Shown piece after piece: positions 35,914 through 45,541 of a stretch of DNA of 64,000 bases. The stretch covers positions 186,001 to 250,000 of the forward strand of contig JBBDSP010000006.1 in assembly GCA_040904925.1 (NCBI GenBank), in the 5' to 3' direction. A program made the translations under genes and the position numbers. Under the pieces are notes generated by a model that saw only the letters and a program-made list of their open reading frames with translations, had not been told where the DNA came from and searched no databases. Every line of letters begins with the position of its first letter. Position 1 is the first letter of the stretch. This DNA comes from Gracilimonas sp040904925. GTDB lineage: Bacteria; Bacteroidota; Rhodothermia; Balneolales; Balneolaceae.

Positions 35914-37932
35914 ATGAAAAAATTTGTACTACAGAAGGACGAGCCGCGCAAACGTCCTGAAGATTATTCCATTCCGTATACCGAGCTCTTGAATCAGCAA
36001 CAACTGGATGCCGTATTTCATGAAAGAGGTCCTGCTTTGGTGGTTGCCGGAGCCGGAACCGGGAAGACACGCACTCTCGTTCATCGCGTTGCACGTTTGG
36101 TTGAAAGCGGGATCAATCCTTCCAACATTTTATTGCTGACCTTCACCCGTCGGGCAGCCAAGGAAATGCTTAACCTAGCCAGTAATATTCTGGATGAGCG
36201 ATGTAAGCAAGTTCAAGGCGGAACGTTTCACTTCTATTGCAGCATGCTGCTTCATCGTTATTCGGATGCCATCGGTTACCCATCCAACTTCACCATCATT
36301 GATACCGCTGATGCATTAGAGGTCATTCAGTTTGTCAGGACTCAGCTGAACCTTCACAAAAAGAAAAAAAGGTTCCCAAATAAAAATACGTTGCTGAATA
36401 TGATCAGTACGTGTAAGAATAAAAACCTTGATCTGCGGATCGTATTGCAGGAAGATTATCCTCAGTTTCTGGAGCAGGAAGAGAAGATCCTTCAGGTTGC
36501 GGAAGGGTATCAGGATTATAAAGAGAAGAATTTCGTCATGGATTTTGATGACCTTCTGATAAAGACTCGGGATCTGCTGGCCGGGAATGAAGATATCCGG
36601 ATCAAGGTCGCCTCAAAAAACAACTATCTGATGGTGGATGAATTTCAGGACACTAACAAGCTGCAGGCTGAACTCACCGAATTGTTCTCAAGTGTGCATG
36701 GCAACGTGATGGCAGTGGGAGATGATGCCCAAAGTATTTATTCGTTCAGAGGGGCTGATCATCAAAACATCATGGATTTTCCTCATCGCTTTGAGGGTAC
36801 AAAGTTGATCAAACTGGAGGAGAATTATCGCTCTACGCCTGAGATTCTCGAAGTAGCTAACAATTTGTTAAAGCAGGCCAATTTTAAGTTTGATAAGGAG
36901 CTCTTCTCGAATAATAAGGCGGGAGAATTGCCGGCCCTGGTTCAATCCTCAAGTGAACATGATCAGAGTAGGTTCATTACTCAGGTCGTTTTGCAGCTTC
37001 GGGAGCAGGGGATGGAGCTGAATGACATGGCTGTGTTATTTCGCAACGGTCGAGATTCCTTTGACCTGGAAGTAGAGTTAAACCGCAAGAACATACCTTT
37101 TGTGAAGTATGGCGGACAGAAATTCACCGAAGCTGCTCATATCAAAGACGTATTGGCGCATGTTCGGGTTTTGGTGAATCCCATGGATACCATTGCATGG
37201 AATCGTGTGTTAATGCTGCTGGATGGAATTGGTCCCAAGACCGCTCAGGATCTTTTTGAATGGATAAGGCTGGCTAATAATCCGTATCAGTTAGACCTTT
37301 CTGATACTACGAGCAAAGCATATGTAGATCAGCTGAGGCAGCTCAGTAAGCTTTTGGTGGAGATCAAGGAAAATGACCATTCCGTTTCAAAGGTAATTGA
37401 ATTGATCGTAGAGTATTACCGGAACTTTTGCAAGGATAGATATGATGATTATCCAAAGCGGCTTAAAGATTTAGAGGCTTTTATTAATGTATCTGAAAGC
37501 TTTACATCACTTCCTAAAATGCTGGAGGAACTGGCTCTTGATCCGATCACTGCTACAGCGATTGATACCGAACAAAAGACCAAAGAAGAAGCTCCACTTA
37601 TATTGAGTACCATTCATTCGGCAAAAGGACTGGAGTGGAAACATGTATTTATCATTCAGTGTCTGGATGGAATTATACCATCTGCCTATTCAGTGGAAGA
37701 TGCAGAACAGCTTGATGAAGAGCTCCGCTTACTATATGTAGCTGCAACGAGGGCGGAGGAGATGTTGTATTTCAGTTATCCTGTGCTTGCACAGTCGGCC
37801 TATGGCGATTACTTTACGCAGCCTTCAAGATTTATCAAAGAAATGAATGATAAACTGATTGAAGAATGGAAGCTTATAGAGGAAGATCAGAAGCAACTTA
37901 GTGAAGGAGAACAAAGGCAACTTCCGGAATAA
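35914..37932 (+). CDS. UvrD/Rep/PcrA-type ATP-dependent DNA helicase
   Basis: Superfamily 1A 3'-5' helicase, 672 residues. Q-motif LNQQQLDAV, Walker A AGAGTGKT (46-52), motif Ia TFTRRAAKEM, motif II MVDEFQDTN, motif III GDDAQSIYSFRGAD, motif IV NYRST, V STIHSAKGLEW and VI LLYVAATRAEE are all present. It is shorter than PcrA/UvrD (about 720) at the C-terminal tail. Acts in repair or replication restart. A TATCTTAG box is 3 nt before the ATG. Confidence 0.93.
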   Translation: MKKFVLQKDEPRKRPEDYSIPYTELLNQQQLDAVFHERGPALVVAGAGTGKTRTLVHRVARLVESGINPSNILLLTFTRRAAKEMLNLASNILDERCKQVQGGTFHFYCSMLLHRYSDAIGYPSNFTIIDTADALEVIQFVRTQLNLHKKKKRFPNKNTLLNMISTCKNKNLDLRIVLQEDYPQFLEQEEKILQVAEGYQDYKEKNFVMDFDDLLIKTRDLLAGNEDIRIKVASKNNYLMVDEFQDTNKLQAELTELFSSVHGNVMAVGDDAQSIYSFRGADHQNIMDFPHRFEGTKLIKLEENYRSTPEILEVANNLLKQANFKFDKELFSNNKAGELPALVQSSSEHDQSRFITQVVLQLREQGMELNDMAVLFRNGRDSFDLEVELNRKNIPFVKYGGQKFTEAAHIKDVLAHVRVLVNPMDTIAWNRVLMLLDGIGPKTAQDLFEWIRLANNPYQLDLSDTTSKAYVDQLRQLSKLLVEIKENDHSVSKVIELIVEYYRNFCKDRYDDYPKRLKDLEAFINVSESFTSLPKMLEELALDPITATAIDTEQKTKEEAPLILSTIHSAKGLEWKHVFIIQCLDGIIPSAYSVEDAEQLDEELRLLYVAATRAEEMLYFSYPVLAQSAYGDYFTQPSRFIKEMNDKLIEEWKLIEEDQKQLSEGEQRQLPE

Positions 37933-37973
37933 CAGCCCGTAACCACATCAAAATAATACTTAGAAACTGATCT

Positions 37974-40916
37974 ATGCTGAATCACTTGCCAAAGCCTCTG
38001 CTATTTGTACTTTTTCTATTTATTTCGCCGGCTTTATTGGGTCAGGGATTTAATTCCACTAACGGAAGAAATCATCCCGAATTAAACTGGAAAGTCGCTG
38101 AGACCGAACATTTTCTGATCATGTATCCCGATAGGATCTCCGGTATCGAAGACCAGGCTGCTGCCATTGCAGAGGAAACTTATGAATCTTTATCTCATAA
38201 TCTTGAGGTGGAATTTGATTATAAGATCCGAATCTATCTTTCAGATGAGGATGAAGTTAATAACGGCTTTGCCGTCCCTTTCACTAAGTCATATACTGAT
38301 ATTTGGGTAAATCTTAATGATTATAGTGAGATCTGGACCGGTAGCGAGAAATGGCTCCGAAAGGTGGTAGCTCACGAATTAGCACACATTTTTCATTTCG
38401 AAGCTGTTAAATCACCTTTGGGACTTTTTCAATATACTTTTGCTAATCCACTTCCCAGCTTTTGGACGGAAGGCCTTGCTCAGTATGAAACGGAATACTG
38501 GGATTCCCAACGGGGTGATCGCTGGCTACGTAAAGCAATATTTGATGATAACATGAATTACTATTCAGGTCAGGCTTTGGAAGATGGGCGGTTAAGATAT
38601 GCGCTTGGTAATTCTCAACTTCGGTATTTCACAGAAAAATATGGCGACAGTACACTGGTTGATCTGCTCAGTCATAGAGAAAAATTATTGGGTTTGATCG
38701 ATTACCATGATTTCAATGCTGCTTTTGACGAAGTCGTAAATGGAGGATATTCTTCTTTCTACAACGATTGGCGGAAACATATGAATATTTATTACAACAC
38801 TGTAGCCTCTCAAATGGAGCGGGTTGATTCTTTGAATGGTGATCCGCTTAATTTTCCCGGTAACTTTTATTTTGATGCATCTGTGAGTCCTAATGACAGT
38901 CTGGTAGCTGTCCTTGGATATCCTTCCATGAAAAGACCGGTAAAACGTCTTTATATAGTTAATAATGATTCTACCCAGTCATCCACATTAATAGGCGAGG
39001 GAGGCATGAATGAAGACCTTTCTTGGGCTGCTGACAACAAAAAGTTGATCTATTCACGAACGGTGCGTGGAGAAAATTCATCTCTGTTAAATGACATTTT
39101 TATTTATGATCTGGATACTGAAAATGAGCAACAGGTCACATTTAGCCGCAGAGCTAAGTTTCCGGTTTTTGGTCCGGGCCAGAATGAAATTTCCTATATC
39201 GTGAATGAATCCGGTACCGGGAATTTATTTACCAGGAATCTAGCCACAGGGAAAGAAACACGCATCACAAATTACAGCGGCGATATTCAGTTGTTGTGGA
39301 CCGTATGGATTGAAAAACGAAACAGCTGGTTAATTCATCGCTTTGAAGAAGATGGAGACAGAAATCTAGTCTTAATTAATAGAGAAACCGTTAGTGAGCA
39401 GATTCTTAATAACGGAGATGCAGACAACAGAGAGCCGGTGATAAGTCCTGATGGTGATAAAGTGGCCTATATTTCACTTCGGGATGAAGTTCCCAATGTT
39501 TTCATATATGATCTTGATGCAGATACAGAAAGCCAATTTACTCAGGTTTTTACAGGTGCGGAAGTTTTTGGGTGGACCTCTAATCATGACTCTACAGGAA
39601 CAGAACATTTACTGATCGGGGCTTCAGAATCCAGAAACAGAGACCAACTTTATTTTGTACCAACTGAACGGGATTTCAAAGTTAACAATGTTTCTCCTCC
39701 GGATGATTATGCAAGCTGGCGTTCAAAAACACCACCTTCATTCCTTGAATCTCAGATCGAATTAAATTCAGCCCTGATCACTGATAAATATGACTACTCA
39801 TCCTTCAAAAATTTAACTCATGTAACTTCTTTTGGCCTGCCTTATTACGAAGACAGTAGTGACTGGGGAATATTCGCCACTACCAACTGGACAGAGCCAC
39901 TGGGTAAACATACGCTTGTTGCAGGCGGTTGGGTTTCGCTTCCTGATCCTGGAGGGAAGTCCTACGGAGCCATATCCTATCTAAATAATCAGCTGTACCC
40001 GTCAATATATTTTAATCTGTATCGGATTCCTGAGAACGGACAATTTTACGGTGATGAGTTTCTTATTGAAGAGCATAAAGGAGGGGATATTCAGGTAGAA
40101 TGGCCCCTTGATATGTTTTCAGGCTCATACCAAAATAGCTCATTTTCATTTAGGCTAAGGCATTACTCAACCCGACCAACAGACTTAGATAAGTTTTCAA
40201 ACTTCAGTAATATTGCTATTCCTGAAGCATCTGCGATCACAGATGTGAAACTTGGATTCAAGGTAAAAAAGCAAAGGCCATGGCGAGATAATCCGATTCA
40301 TCCGCTGGACGGTTCCGGACTTAAAATAACATTGGCAGGAGCTGAGAACATACTAGGTTCTGACCGAGGTTTTCTGACAACGGACATAAATGCCTTTACT
40401 ATGTTCCCGCTTTTAGGAATGAACCGATTGTACATTCAAACCCGGCTTCAAGCCCAGTGGGGAAATCCCTTGCCTCAAAATTATACAGGCTTCTCCAGGT
40501 ATGATAACATCAGTATAAATGTTCTGGAAGAAGTTCCGCTGCAATTTTTTGGAGATAATGAAAGGGTGAGGGGATACCGAAGTTTTGTTGCAGGGAGTAA
40601 GACAGTTTTTGGAAGTGCTGAATATCGAATCCCATTTTTGCCCTCGCTACAAACTGAGATCTTGGGAGTCTTAAGTCTAGGTAGCACAAGCTTGGCTATC
40701 TTTACTGATGCAGGAGTGGTCTATGATGGAATTTCGGATTCAGGAGACAGCGGAACCATAAGCAGATGGGGAGCCGGGGCGGAGATCAAAAACCTGATCA
40801 CATTGTTTGGGGTTGATTTTGTTCACAGTGTTGGATTTGCGCAACCTGCGAATAAACTATTTGGAGAAGAAGATCAGGAAATGTATTACAGAGTAAAGAC
40901 AGTTATCCCTTTTTAG
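37974..40916 (+). CDS. Secreted metalloprotease-like / TolB-like propeller / surface-antigen barrel protein
   Basis: 980 residues, signal peptide about 1-22. Residues about 30-280 hold a gluzincin-type peptidase domain with H134-E-L-A-H138 and a candidate third zinc ligand E166 in WTEGLAQYE. Residues about 290-560 are WD40-like/PD40 repeats as in TolB (SPDGDKVAYIS, SWAADNKKLIYSR). The C-terminal 330 residues form a barrel with Omp85-like signals (RGYRSFVAGSKTVFGSAEYR) and final Phe. It would be an outer-membrane protein displaying or holding a peptidase and propeller on the periplasmic side. Similar architectures are annotated only as conserved proteins in related phyla; substrate unknown. 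Confidence 0.78.
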   Translation: MLNHLPKPLLFVLFLFISPALLGQGFNSTNGRNHPELNWKVAETEHFLIMYPDRISGIEDQAAAIAEETYESLSHNLEVEFDYKIRIYLSDEDEVNNGFAVPFTKSYTDIWVNLNDYSEIWTGSEKWLRKVVAHELAHIFHFEAVKSPLGLFQYTFANPLPSFWTEGLAQYETEYWDSQRGDRWLRKAIFDDNMNYYSGQALEDGRLRYALGNSQLRYFTEKYGDSTLVDLLSHREKLLGLIDYHDFNAAFDEVVNGGYSSFYNDWRKHMNIYYNTVASQMERVDSLNGDPLNFPGNFYFDASVSPNDSLVAVLGYPSMKRPVKRLYIVNNDSTQSSTLIGEGGMNEDLSWAADNKKLIYSRTVRGENSSLLNDIFIYDLDTENEQQVTFSRRAKFPVFGPGQNEISYIVNESGTGNLFTRNLATGKETRITNYSGDIQLLWTVWIEKRNSWLIHRFEEDGDRNLVLINRETVSEQILNNGDADNREPVISPDGDKVAYISLRDEVPNVFIYDLDADTESQFTQVFTGAEVFGWTSNHDSTGTEHLLIGASESRNRDQLYFVPTERDFKVNNVSPPDDYASWRSKTPPSFLESQIELNSALITDKYDYSSFKNLTHVTSFGLPYYEDSSDWGIFATTNWTEPLGKHTLVAGGWVSLPDPGGKSYGAISYLNNQLYPSIYFNLYRIPENGQFYGDEFLIEEHKGGDIQVEWPLDMFSGSYQNSSFSFRLRHYSTRPTDLDKFSNFSNIAIPEASAITDVKLGFKVKKQRPWRDNPIHPLDGSGLKITLAGAENILGSDRGFLTTDINAFTMFPLLGMNRLYIQTRLQAQWGNPLPQNYTGFSRYDNISINVLEEVPLQFFGDNERVRGYRSFVAGSKTVFGSAEYRIPFLPSLQTEILGVLSLGSTSLAIFTDAGVVYDGISDSGDSGTISRWGAGAEIKNLITLFGVDFVHSVGFAQPANKLFGEEDQEMYYRVKTVIPF

Positions 40917-40924
40917 GAAGACGG

Positions 40925-41170
40925 TTAGGCATTTTCATCATTCATGTATTGTCTCTGTAAGTAAATATCCAAAATGAGCCATATCACCGGATATATAGGA
41001 ATGAGAACAGCTAATATGATCTGCCATGTATTCCCTTTTTTACGTCCTCCATCATAGGGAAGGGCAATGCCTGCAATACCTGCTATCCAAAGAATAAAAA
41101 ACAGGAACATAGCTATGGCCAGGAAAAGGGCACCGAAGAATCCGAAATTCTCATAAAAGCTTTGAAGCAT
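40925..41170 (-). CDS. Small two-helix membrane protein
   Basis: 81 residues with membrane helices at about 10-35 and 50-70, separated by a basic loop GGRKKGN. No family recognised. It ends 9 bp from the stop of the 980-residue protein (convergent) and is divergent from der. The coding sense is supported by a clean hydrophobic pattern and a full-length reading frame, but it is short. Confidence 0.55.
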   Translation of the reverse strand: MLQSFYENFGFFGALFLAIAMFLFFILWIAGIAGIALPYDGGRKKGNTWQIILAVLIPIYPVIWLILDIYLQRQYMNDENA

Positions 41171-41237
41171 GGTGAATTAAGTGCTGAATTATGTGTACCT
41201 TTAATACTTGTCATAATCTAAGAATCTAACGCTTAAA

Positions 41238-42545
41238 ATGCTTCCAGTAGTTTCAATTGTAGGACGTCCTAACGTCGGTAAATCAACCTTTTTTAATCGC
41301 TTACTCGGTAAAAGAAAAGCAATCGTTCATGATGAGTACGGAGTTACTCGCGACCGCCACTACGGAGAAACCTTTTGGAATGGGCGTGATTTCAGCGTGA
41401 TAGACACCGGAGGGTATCTTCCGGATGATATGAATGTCATGACCGTAGGTATTCGTGAACAAGTACATATCGCTATTGAAGAATCTGATGTCATCCTTTT
41501 TGTGGTAGATGTTGTTACCGGCATAAATACGCTCGATAAATCTGTAGCTTCTTTATTAAGGGAGCAAGACAAGCCCGTTATATTAGTGGTAAATAAAGCC
41601 GATAATGAAGAGCGAAGAATGAATGCCACTGAGTTTTATGAATTAGGGATCGATGACCTGTTTCCGGTCTCATCCATAAGTGGAATGGGTACCGGCGACC
41701 TTCTTGATAAGGTAACTGAATATCTGCCTGAAACCGATCCTGAACCGGAGCCGGACTTGCCAAAATTAGCTTTTATAGGGCGACCAAATGTAGGGAAAAG
41801 CAGTTTATTCAATGCGTTACTGCAGGACAAAAGAGCTATTGTAACTGATATTGCAGGTACAACCCGCGACTCTTTGAACAGTAACCTTAGCTACAAAGAC
41901 CAAGATTATATATTGGTGGATACGGCCGGACTCAGAAAACGTACCAAAGTTAAAGAAAACATTGAGTTCTACAGTACAGTACGTACAGAAAAAGCAATCC
42001 GTGAGTGCGATATTGCGATATTGATTGTTGATGCCATGCAGGGATTTGATGCACAGGATAAACGAGTGCTTAGAGAAGCTGAAAAATTCAATAAAGGTTT
42101 AATGATCGTATTGAATAAATGGGACCTGGTTCCTGAAAAGGATACTAATACGGTAAGGGAATTTGAGGACTACATTTATACCTCAGTCCCACAATTGGCT
42201 TATGTACCTATACTTACCATATCAGCTATGAACAAACAGCGTGTACATAATGTGCTGGATATGGCTCAGAATGTGATTGAGGAAAGAAAAAAAGAAATAT
42301 CGACTTCAGATTTCAATGATTTTATAGATCAGATGCTGGGTGAAAAACCCTTACCGATGAAAAGGGGACAACAGCTTAAGATCACCTATGCTACTCAAGT
42401 GAAAAGTAATCCGCCTGTATTTAAATTTTTCATGAATAGTCCGCATGATCTTCCACCAAACTACCGTAAATACATCGAGAATAAGATCAGACAACGCTTT
42501 GGTTTTATGGGAGTTCCCATTACCATGGTGTTCCGTCAAAAATAA
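41238..42545 (+). CDS. der: GTPase Der (EngA), ribosome assembly
   Basis: Essential GTPase with two tandem G domains, needed for 50S maturation. 435 residues. First domain: GRPNVGKSTFFN (8-19), DTGGY, NKAD. Second: GRPNVGKSSLFN (about 180), DTAGLRKR, NKWD. The C-terminal KH-like domain ends in PITMVFRQK. TACCTTTA at 41196 is a possible -7 box. Complete and normal. Confidence 0.97.
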   Translation: MLPVVSIVGRPNVGKSTFFNRLLGKRKAIVHDEYGVTRDRHYGETFWNGRDFSVIDTGGYLPDDMNVMTVGIREQVHIAIEESDVILFVVDVVTGINTLDKSVASLLREQDKPVILVVNKADNEERRMNATEFYELGIDDLFPVSSISGMGTGDLLDKVTEYLPETDPEPEPDLPKLAFIGRPNVGKSSLFNALLQDKRAIVTDIAGTTRDSLNSNLSYKDQDYILVDTAGLRKRTKVKENIEFYSTVRTEKAIRECDIAILIVDAMQGFDAQDKRVLREAEKFNKGLMIVLNKWDLVPEKDTNTVREFEDYIYTSVPQLAYVPILTISAMNKQRVHNVLDMAQNVIEERKKEISTSDFNDFIDQMLGEKPLPMKRGQQLKITYATQVKSNPPVFKFFMNSPHDLPPNYRKYIENKIRQRFGFMGVPITMVFRQK

Positions 42546-42634
42546 AACAGAAAAGCTTATAAATAACTTTGATGCTAAGGTAACAAAGGTTTATTTTTCA
42601 GCGCTAATTACTACTTGAAACCGATTCTAATTGA

Positions 42635-43321
42635 ATGGCTAAGAATCTCGAAAAACCGACAGTAAACGCACTAAGCGATAATTACAAGAATGAGCGAAAG
42701 CTTAACTTTCTTGAAAACCTTTATCTTCCTGAGATCCTTAAAGGAATGTGGTACTCCTTTAAACAGATGTTTCAGCCTACTTTTACCCTGAAATACCCGG
42801 AGGAGAAATGGGATCCACCTGCAATATTTCGTGGGCGCCCGGTTTTAGTTGAAGATCATGGCAAAGAAAGATGTGTTGCATGCGGTTTGTGCGCAAGAGC
42901 TTGTCCGCCGCTGGCCATTAGTATGCAGGCCGAAGAAACTGACGATGAGAAAGAACGCTTCCCAGACTTTTTTGAGATCAACATGCTGCGTTGTATTTAC
43001 TGTGGTTATTGCGAAGAGGTTTGCCCTGAAGAGGCCATTGTAATGAGTAAGGATTATGACATCGTCTTTGAATCAAGAGAAGATGCCATTTATGACAAGG
43101 AGCGGCTGCTTGTACCTAAAGAAGACGTGGCTGAGCGATTAGACTATCTGAAGAAATATAGAAATCAGCAATTTGGTTCTTTCTGGGATTTCCAGGAGGA
43201 GAATAATATCCATTCTGTCAGAGACAGGGATCAGGACTGGAACACGGGATTATCTTTGGTTGACATGATTGAGCAACAAAAAAATAATGATTCAACCCCG
43301 GCGTCCAACAGCTGGTCATAA
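42635..43321 (+). CDS. nuoI: NADH-quinone oxidoreductase subunit I
   Basis: Ferredoxin-like complex I subunit with clusters N6a and N6b. 228 residues; two 4Fe-4S motifs: C80-x2-C83-x2-C86-x3-C90 (CVACGLCARACP) and C120-x2-C123-x2-C126-x3-C130 (CIYCGYCEEVCP). The amphipathic N terminus LENLYLPEILKGMWYSFKQM is typical. It lies 39 kb away from nuoABCDEF in this window and next to der, so complex I genes are dispersed. The C-terminal tail of about 60 residues is longer than in E. coli NuoI (180 residues). Confidence 0.93.
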   Translation: MAKNLEKPTVNALSDNYKNERKLNFLENLYLPEILKGMWYSFKQMFQPTFTLKYPEEKWDPPAIFRGRPVLVEDHGKERCVACGLCARACPPLAISMQAEETDDEKERFPDFFEINMLRCIYCGYCEEVCPEEAIVMSKDYDIVFESREDAIYDKERLLVPKEDVAERLDYLKKYRNQQFGSFWDFQEENNIHSVRDRDQDWNTGLSLVDMIEQQKNNDSTPASNSWS

Positions 43322-43334
43322 GCTCATAAAACGA

Positions 43335-43865
43335 ATGGAAGTAAAACAAAGCCAGATTGATTCTTTAATTGATGATGTAGCGTATTTGGAACATGAGGCA
43401 GAAGCCTTAAAATATGTCATCGATTCAGTTCCTTATGATCAGGCTCCACCTGAAGGACGTTCAATCGCAGAAATATTAATGTTTCTAGATCACGCTCAAC
43501 AGTCTTATTATCGAAAGGTTATAGAGGATGCATTCAAAAGTGTTCGTCCCATCAACCTGAATACATATATTGACCCGGAAGAAACTTTTGAAAAAGACGA
43601 AGAGCTCTCCAAAGACATCCAGAAGTTGCTCTATAAGATATCTAAACACAGAGTTGCGCTCTTAAATCTTATTAAAAACATCCAGCTAATTGATTGGGAG
43701 AGAGAGATTAGCAAAGGACGACAAACTATATCTCTATATGATTTTACCTCTCAAATGGTTCGTAAAGAACGAAGCACGCTTAAGGAAATAGCTGACCTGG
43801 TGCTTACTTATCAAAACAGCCGACAGGTTCAGAGAGAGATAGAAAGCAGAAACCCTGAGAGCTGA
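43335..43865 (+). CDS. Soluble helical protein, possibly DinB-like
   Basis: 176 residues from ATG 43335; a start at 43269 would overlap nuoI by 53 nt. All-helical, highly charged. EALKYVIDSVPYDQAPPEGR and IAEILMFLDHAQQSYYRKVI recall the first helices of DinB-like four-helix bundles, which contain thiol transferases and metal enzymes, but the metal His triad is not clear (only H in LDHAQ and KHRV). It lies between nuoI and a membrane protein whose start overlaps its stop (TGATG). Function unknown. Confidence 0.6.
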   Translation: MEVKQSQIDSLIDDVAYLEHEAEALKYVIDSVPYDQAPPEGRSIAEILMFLDHAQQSYYRKVIEDAFKSVRPINLNTYIDPEETFEKDEELSKDIQKLLYKISKHRVALLNLIKNIQLIDWEREISKGRQTISLYDFTSQMVRKERSTLKEIADLVLTYQNSRQVQREIESRNPES

Positions 43866-44470
43866 TGGAACCGGAAAAATGGGTTGACCTTGTTGTCTCG
43901 TTTTCATTTGGTACGGCTTTTTTCCGGCTTTTTAAATTATTCTTAAAGAGAAGATCCTTATTAGAGTTGTACTTTAGTCTGGCGGGCCTCACAATATCTA
44001 TACCTTATTTCTTGGATCTATTTCAAGTAGAGCCAATTTCAGTTCTGTTCCAGTGGGGGAAGTTAATTTCTATCACTATATATATAAGTGGTTTGTTAGT
44101 ACTAATTAGAGAATCGAAACCAGCATTTGCACGATTTCCTCTTTATTTAACAGCACTGCCTTTCGTTAGCTTTTTATTTTTTCCGCTTATAATTGATTCA
44201 ATTGTGATCAAAGACCTTATTAATGCTATATATCAAGGCGGAGCCTTGGCAGTAACTGTCTTAGTATTCACACTTAATCAGGCTAGACAAAAAGGTCGCA
44301 GATACTATATAATAGGTCTTAGCTTGATTTCAGCGTCTTATATTGGCTACTGGGTCTATTTGAATCGCAGTAATAATGAAGACCTTATCTGGGTAACAGA
44401 AATATTACTATCGGTGGGAATTCTTGTTGCGTTATTTCGATTTATCAAGAGCCAACGCAACAAAGATTAA
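43865..44470 (+). CDS. Seven-helix membrane protein of unknown function
   Basis: 201 residues, nearly all membrane. Seven hydrophobic segments at about 6-26, 34-54, 59-80, 90-110, 118-135, 146-164 and 174-194, with short basic loops (KRRS, RQKGRR). No enzymatic or transport motif recognised. Starts on the last base of the preceding gene and lies 20 nt before a peroxiredoxin gene, so it belongs to the nuoI-helical-membrane-peroxiredoxin run. Confidence 0.6.
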   Translation: MEPEKWVDLVVSFSFGTAFFRLFKLFLKRRSLLELYFSLAGLTISIPYFLDLFQVEPISVLFQWGKLISITIYISGLLVLIRESKPAFARFPLYLTALPFVSFLFFPLIIDSIVIKDLINAIYQGGALAVTVLVFTLNQARQKGRRYYIIGLSLISASYIGYWVYLNRSNNEDLIWVTEILLSVGILVALFRFIKSQRNKD

Positions 44471-44490
44471 AAACCATCACAGTATTATAA

Positions 44491-44946
44491 ATGGAAAACG
44501 CAATAGATTTTAGCTTACCGGATACGAATAATAAACAGGTAACACTTTCAGAATTTTATGGCGAGAGTAACGTCGTTCTCATTTTCTTTCCGTTGGCATT
44601 CAGTGGAGTTTGTACCAAAGAATTATGCTCAACACGAGACAATATGAAAATGTATGATTCGCTCAACGCTAAAGTACTGGCAATCAGCGTAGATAGTTTT
44701 TTTACCCTTAAAGCATTTAAAGAAACTAACAATCTCAATTTTTCGCTTCTTAGCGACTTCAACAAGGAAGTAAGTAAAAAGTACGATACTTTATACGAAG
44801 ATTATTTTGGCATGAAGGGAGTTTCTAAAAGGTCTGCATTTGTAATAGACAAGCAGGGAAGGGTAGCATATAAAGAGATACTCGAGGACTCAGATAATAT
44901 ACCTCAGTTTGATAGAGTACAGGAAGTTTTAGCAGGTCTGGATTAA
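44491..44946 (+). CDS. Peroxiredoxin, BCP/PrxQ-like
   Basis: Thiol peroxidase of 151 residues. Peroxidatic C41 is in the FPLAFSGVCTKELC loop (usual F.P.(A/S).TPVCT.E), and C46 five residues later is placed as the resolving Cys in BCP/PrxQ. Thioredoxin-fold blocks DFSLPDTNNKQVTLSEF and VLIFFP precede it. AhpE-like one-Cys members are the alternative. Probably cytoplasmic, detoxifying hydroperoxides, with bacillithiol or thioredoxin as reductant (inference). Confidence 0.88.
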   Translation: MENAIDFSLPDTNNKQVTLSEFYGESNVVLIFFPLAFSGVCTKELCSTRDNMKMYDSLNAKVLAISVDSFFTLKAFKETNNLNFSLLSDFNKEVSKKYDTLYEDYFGMKGVSKRSAFVIDKQGRVAYKEILEDSDNIPQFDRVQEVLAGLD

Positions 44947-44990
44947 AAAAGGGTAGATAATTAAATGAACAATGAAAATTTATTATTCTT

Positions 44991-45010
44991 GAAATAACAT
45001 TACTTTACAT
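44991..45010 (+). promoter_or_regulatory. Upstream box shared with the hybrid kinase at 7840
   Basis: GAAATAACATTA (44991-45002) followed by CTTTACAT. The identical 12-mer, followed by TCTTAGAT, lies at 7763 before the receiver/kinase gene. The AT-rich 173-bp gap 44947-45119 holds nothing else that I can identify. Confidence 0.35.
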
Positions 45011-45119
45011 AATATAAATTATAAGAACATAATCTATGATAGCCATAATGGTTTAATAATTTCTTATTATAGAGTGTTATAAAAAAGCCAAAAAGCTTAA
45101 GAAAAAAATCATTTATTAG

Positions 45120-45485
45120 ATGCGAATTATTATTGTTGAGGATGATAAAGTGTTATCACTTTTACTGTCAAAAATGATCGAACGAATTGGTCATGAGGTT
45201 TTAGGGATTATTACTAAAGGTTCAGATGCTATTGAAAGAATACAATCACAAAAACCAGATCTTATCTTAATGGATATTATGCTTGAAGATGATATTGATG
45301 GAATTCAAGCTATGTCCTCGCTTCGAGAAAAAGGTATTACTCTCCCTGTTATTTATATCACGGGTAATTCCGATCCTATTAATTATGAAAGAGCTCAGAA
45401 AACTGATTTCTTGGACTATCTAATAAAGCCTGTTGGTTTTGATGAGTTGCAGGATACCATCAGTAAAATTAAAATTGATTCATAA
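45120..45485 (+). CDS. Single-domain response regulator (CheY-like)
   Basis: 121 residues, one receiver domain only. Acidic pocket E7-D8-D9, phosphoacceptor D52 (LILMDIML), Thr in VIYITGNSD and Lys in LIKPVGF are intact. No output domain, so it acts by protein contact or as a phosphate relay. A receiver of the kind that pairs with PAS-type kinases; no kinase gene is adjacent. The hybrid kinase at 7840 shares its upstream box. Confidence 0.92.
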   Translation: MRIIIVEDDKVLSLLLSKMIERIGHEVLGIITKGSDAIERIQSQKPDLILMDIMLEDDIDGIQAMSSLREKGITLPVIYITGNSDPINYERAQKTDFLDYLIKPVGFDELQDTISKIKIDS

Positions 45486-45516
45486 AAAAGCTCTGAACGT
45501 TAGTACAGAGCTTTAA
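45485..45516. terminator. Bidirectional terminator between response regulator and tonB
   Basis: AAAGCTCTG (45487-45495) and CAGAGCTTT (45506-45514) form a 9-bp stem. A tract of six A precedes it, so the minus-strand RNA ends in a T run; the plus-strand side is TTTAAT. It lies between two convergent genes. Confidence 0.85.
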
Positions 45517-45541
45517 TCTATTAAATTATTCATAAACTGAT

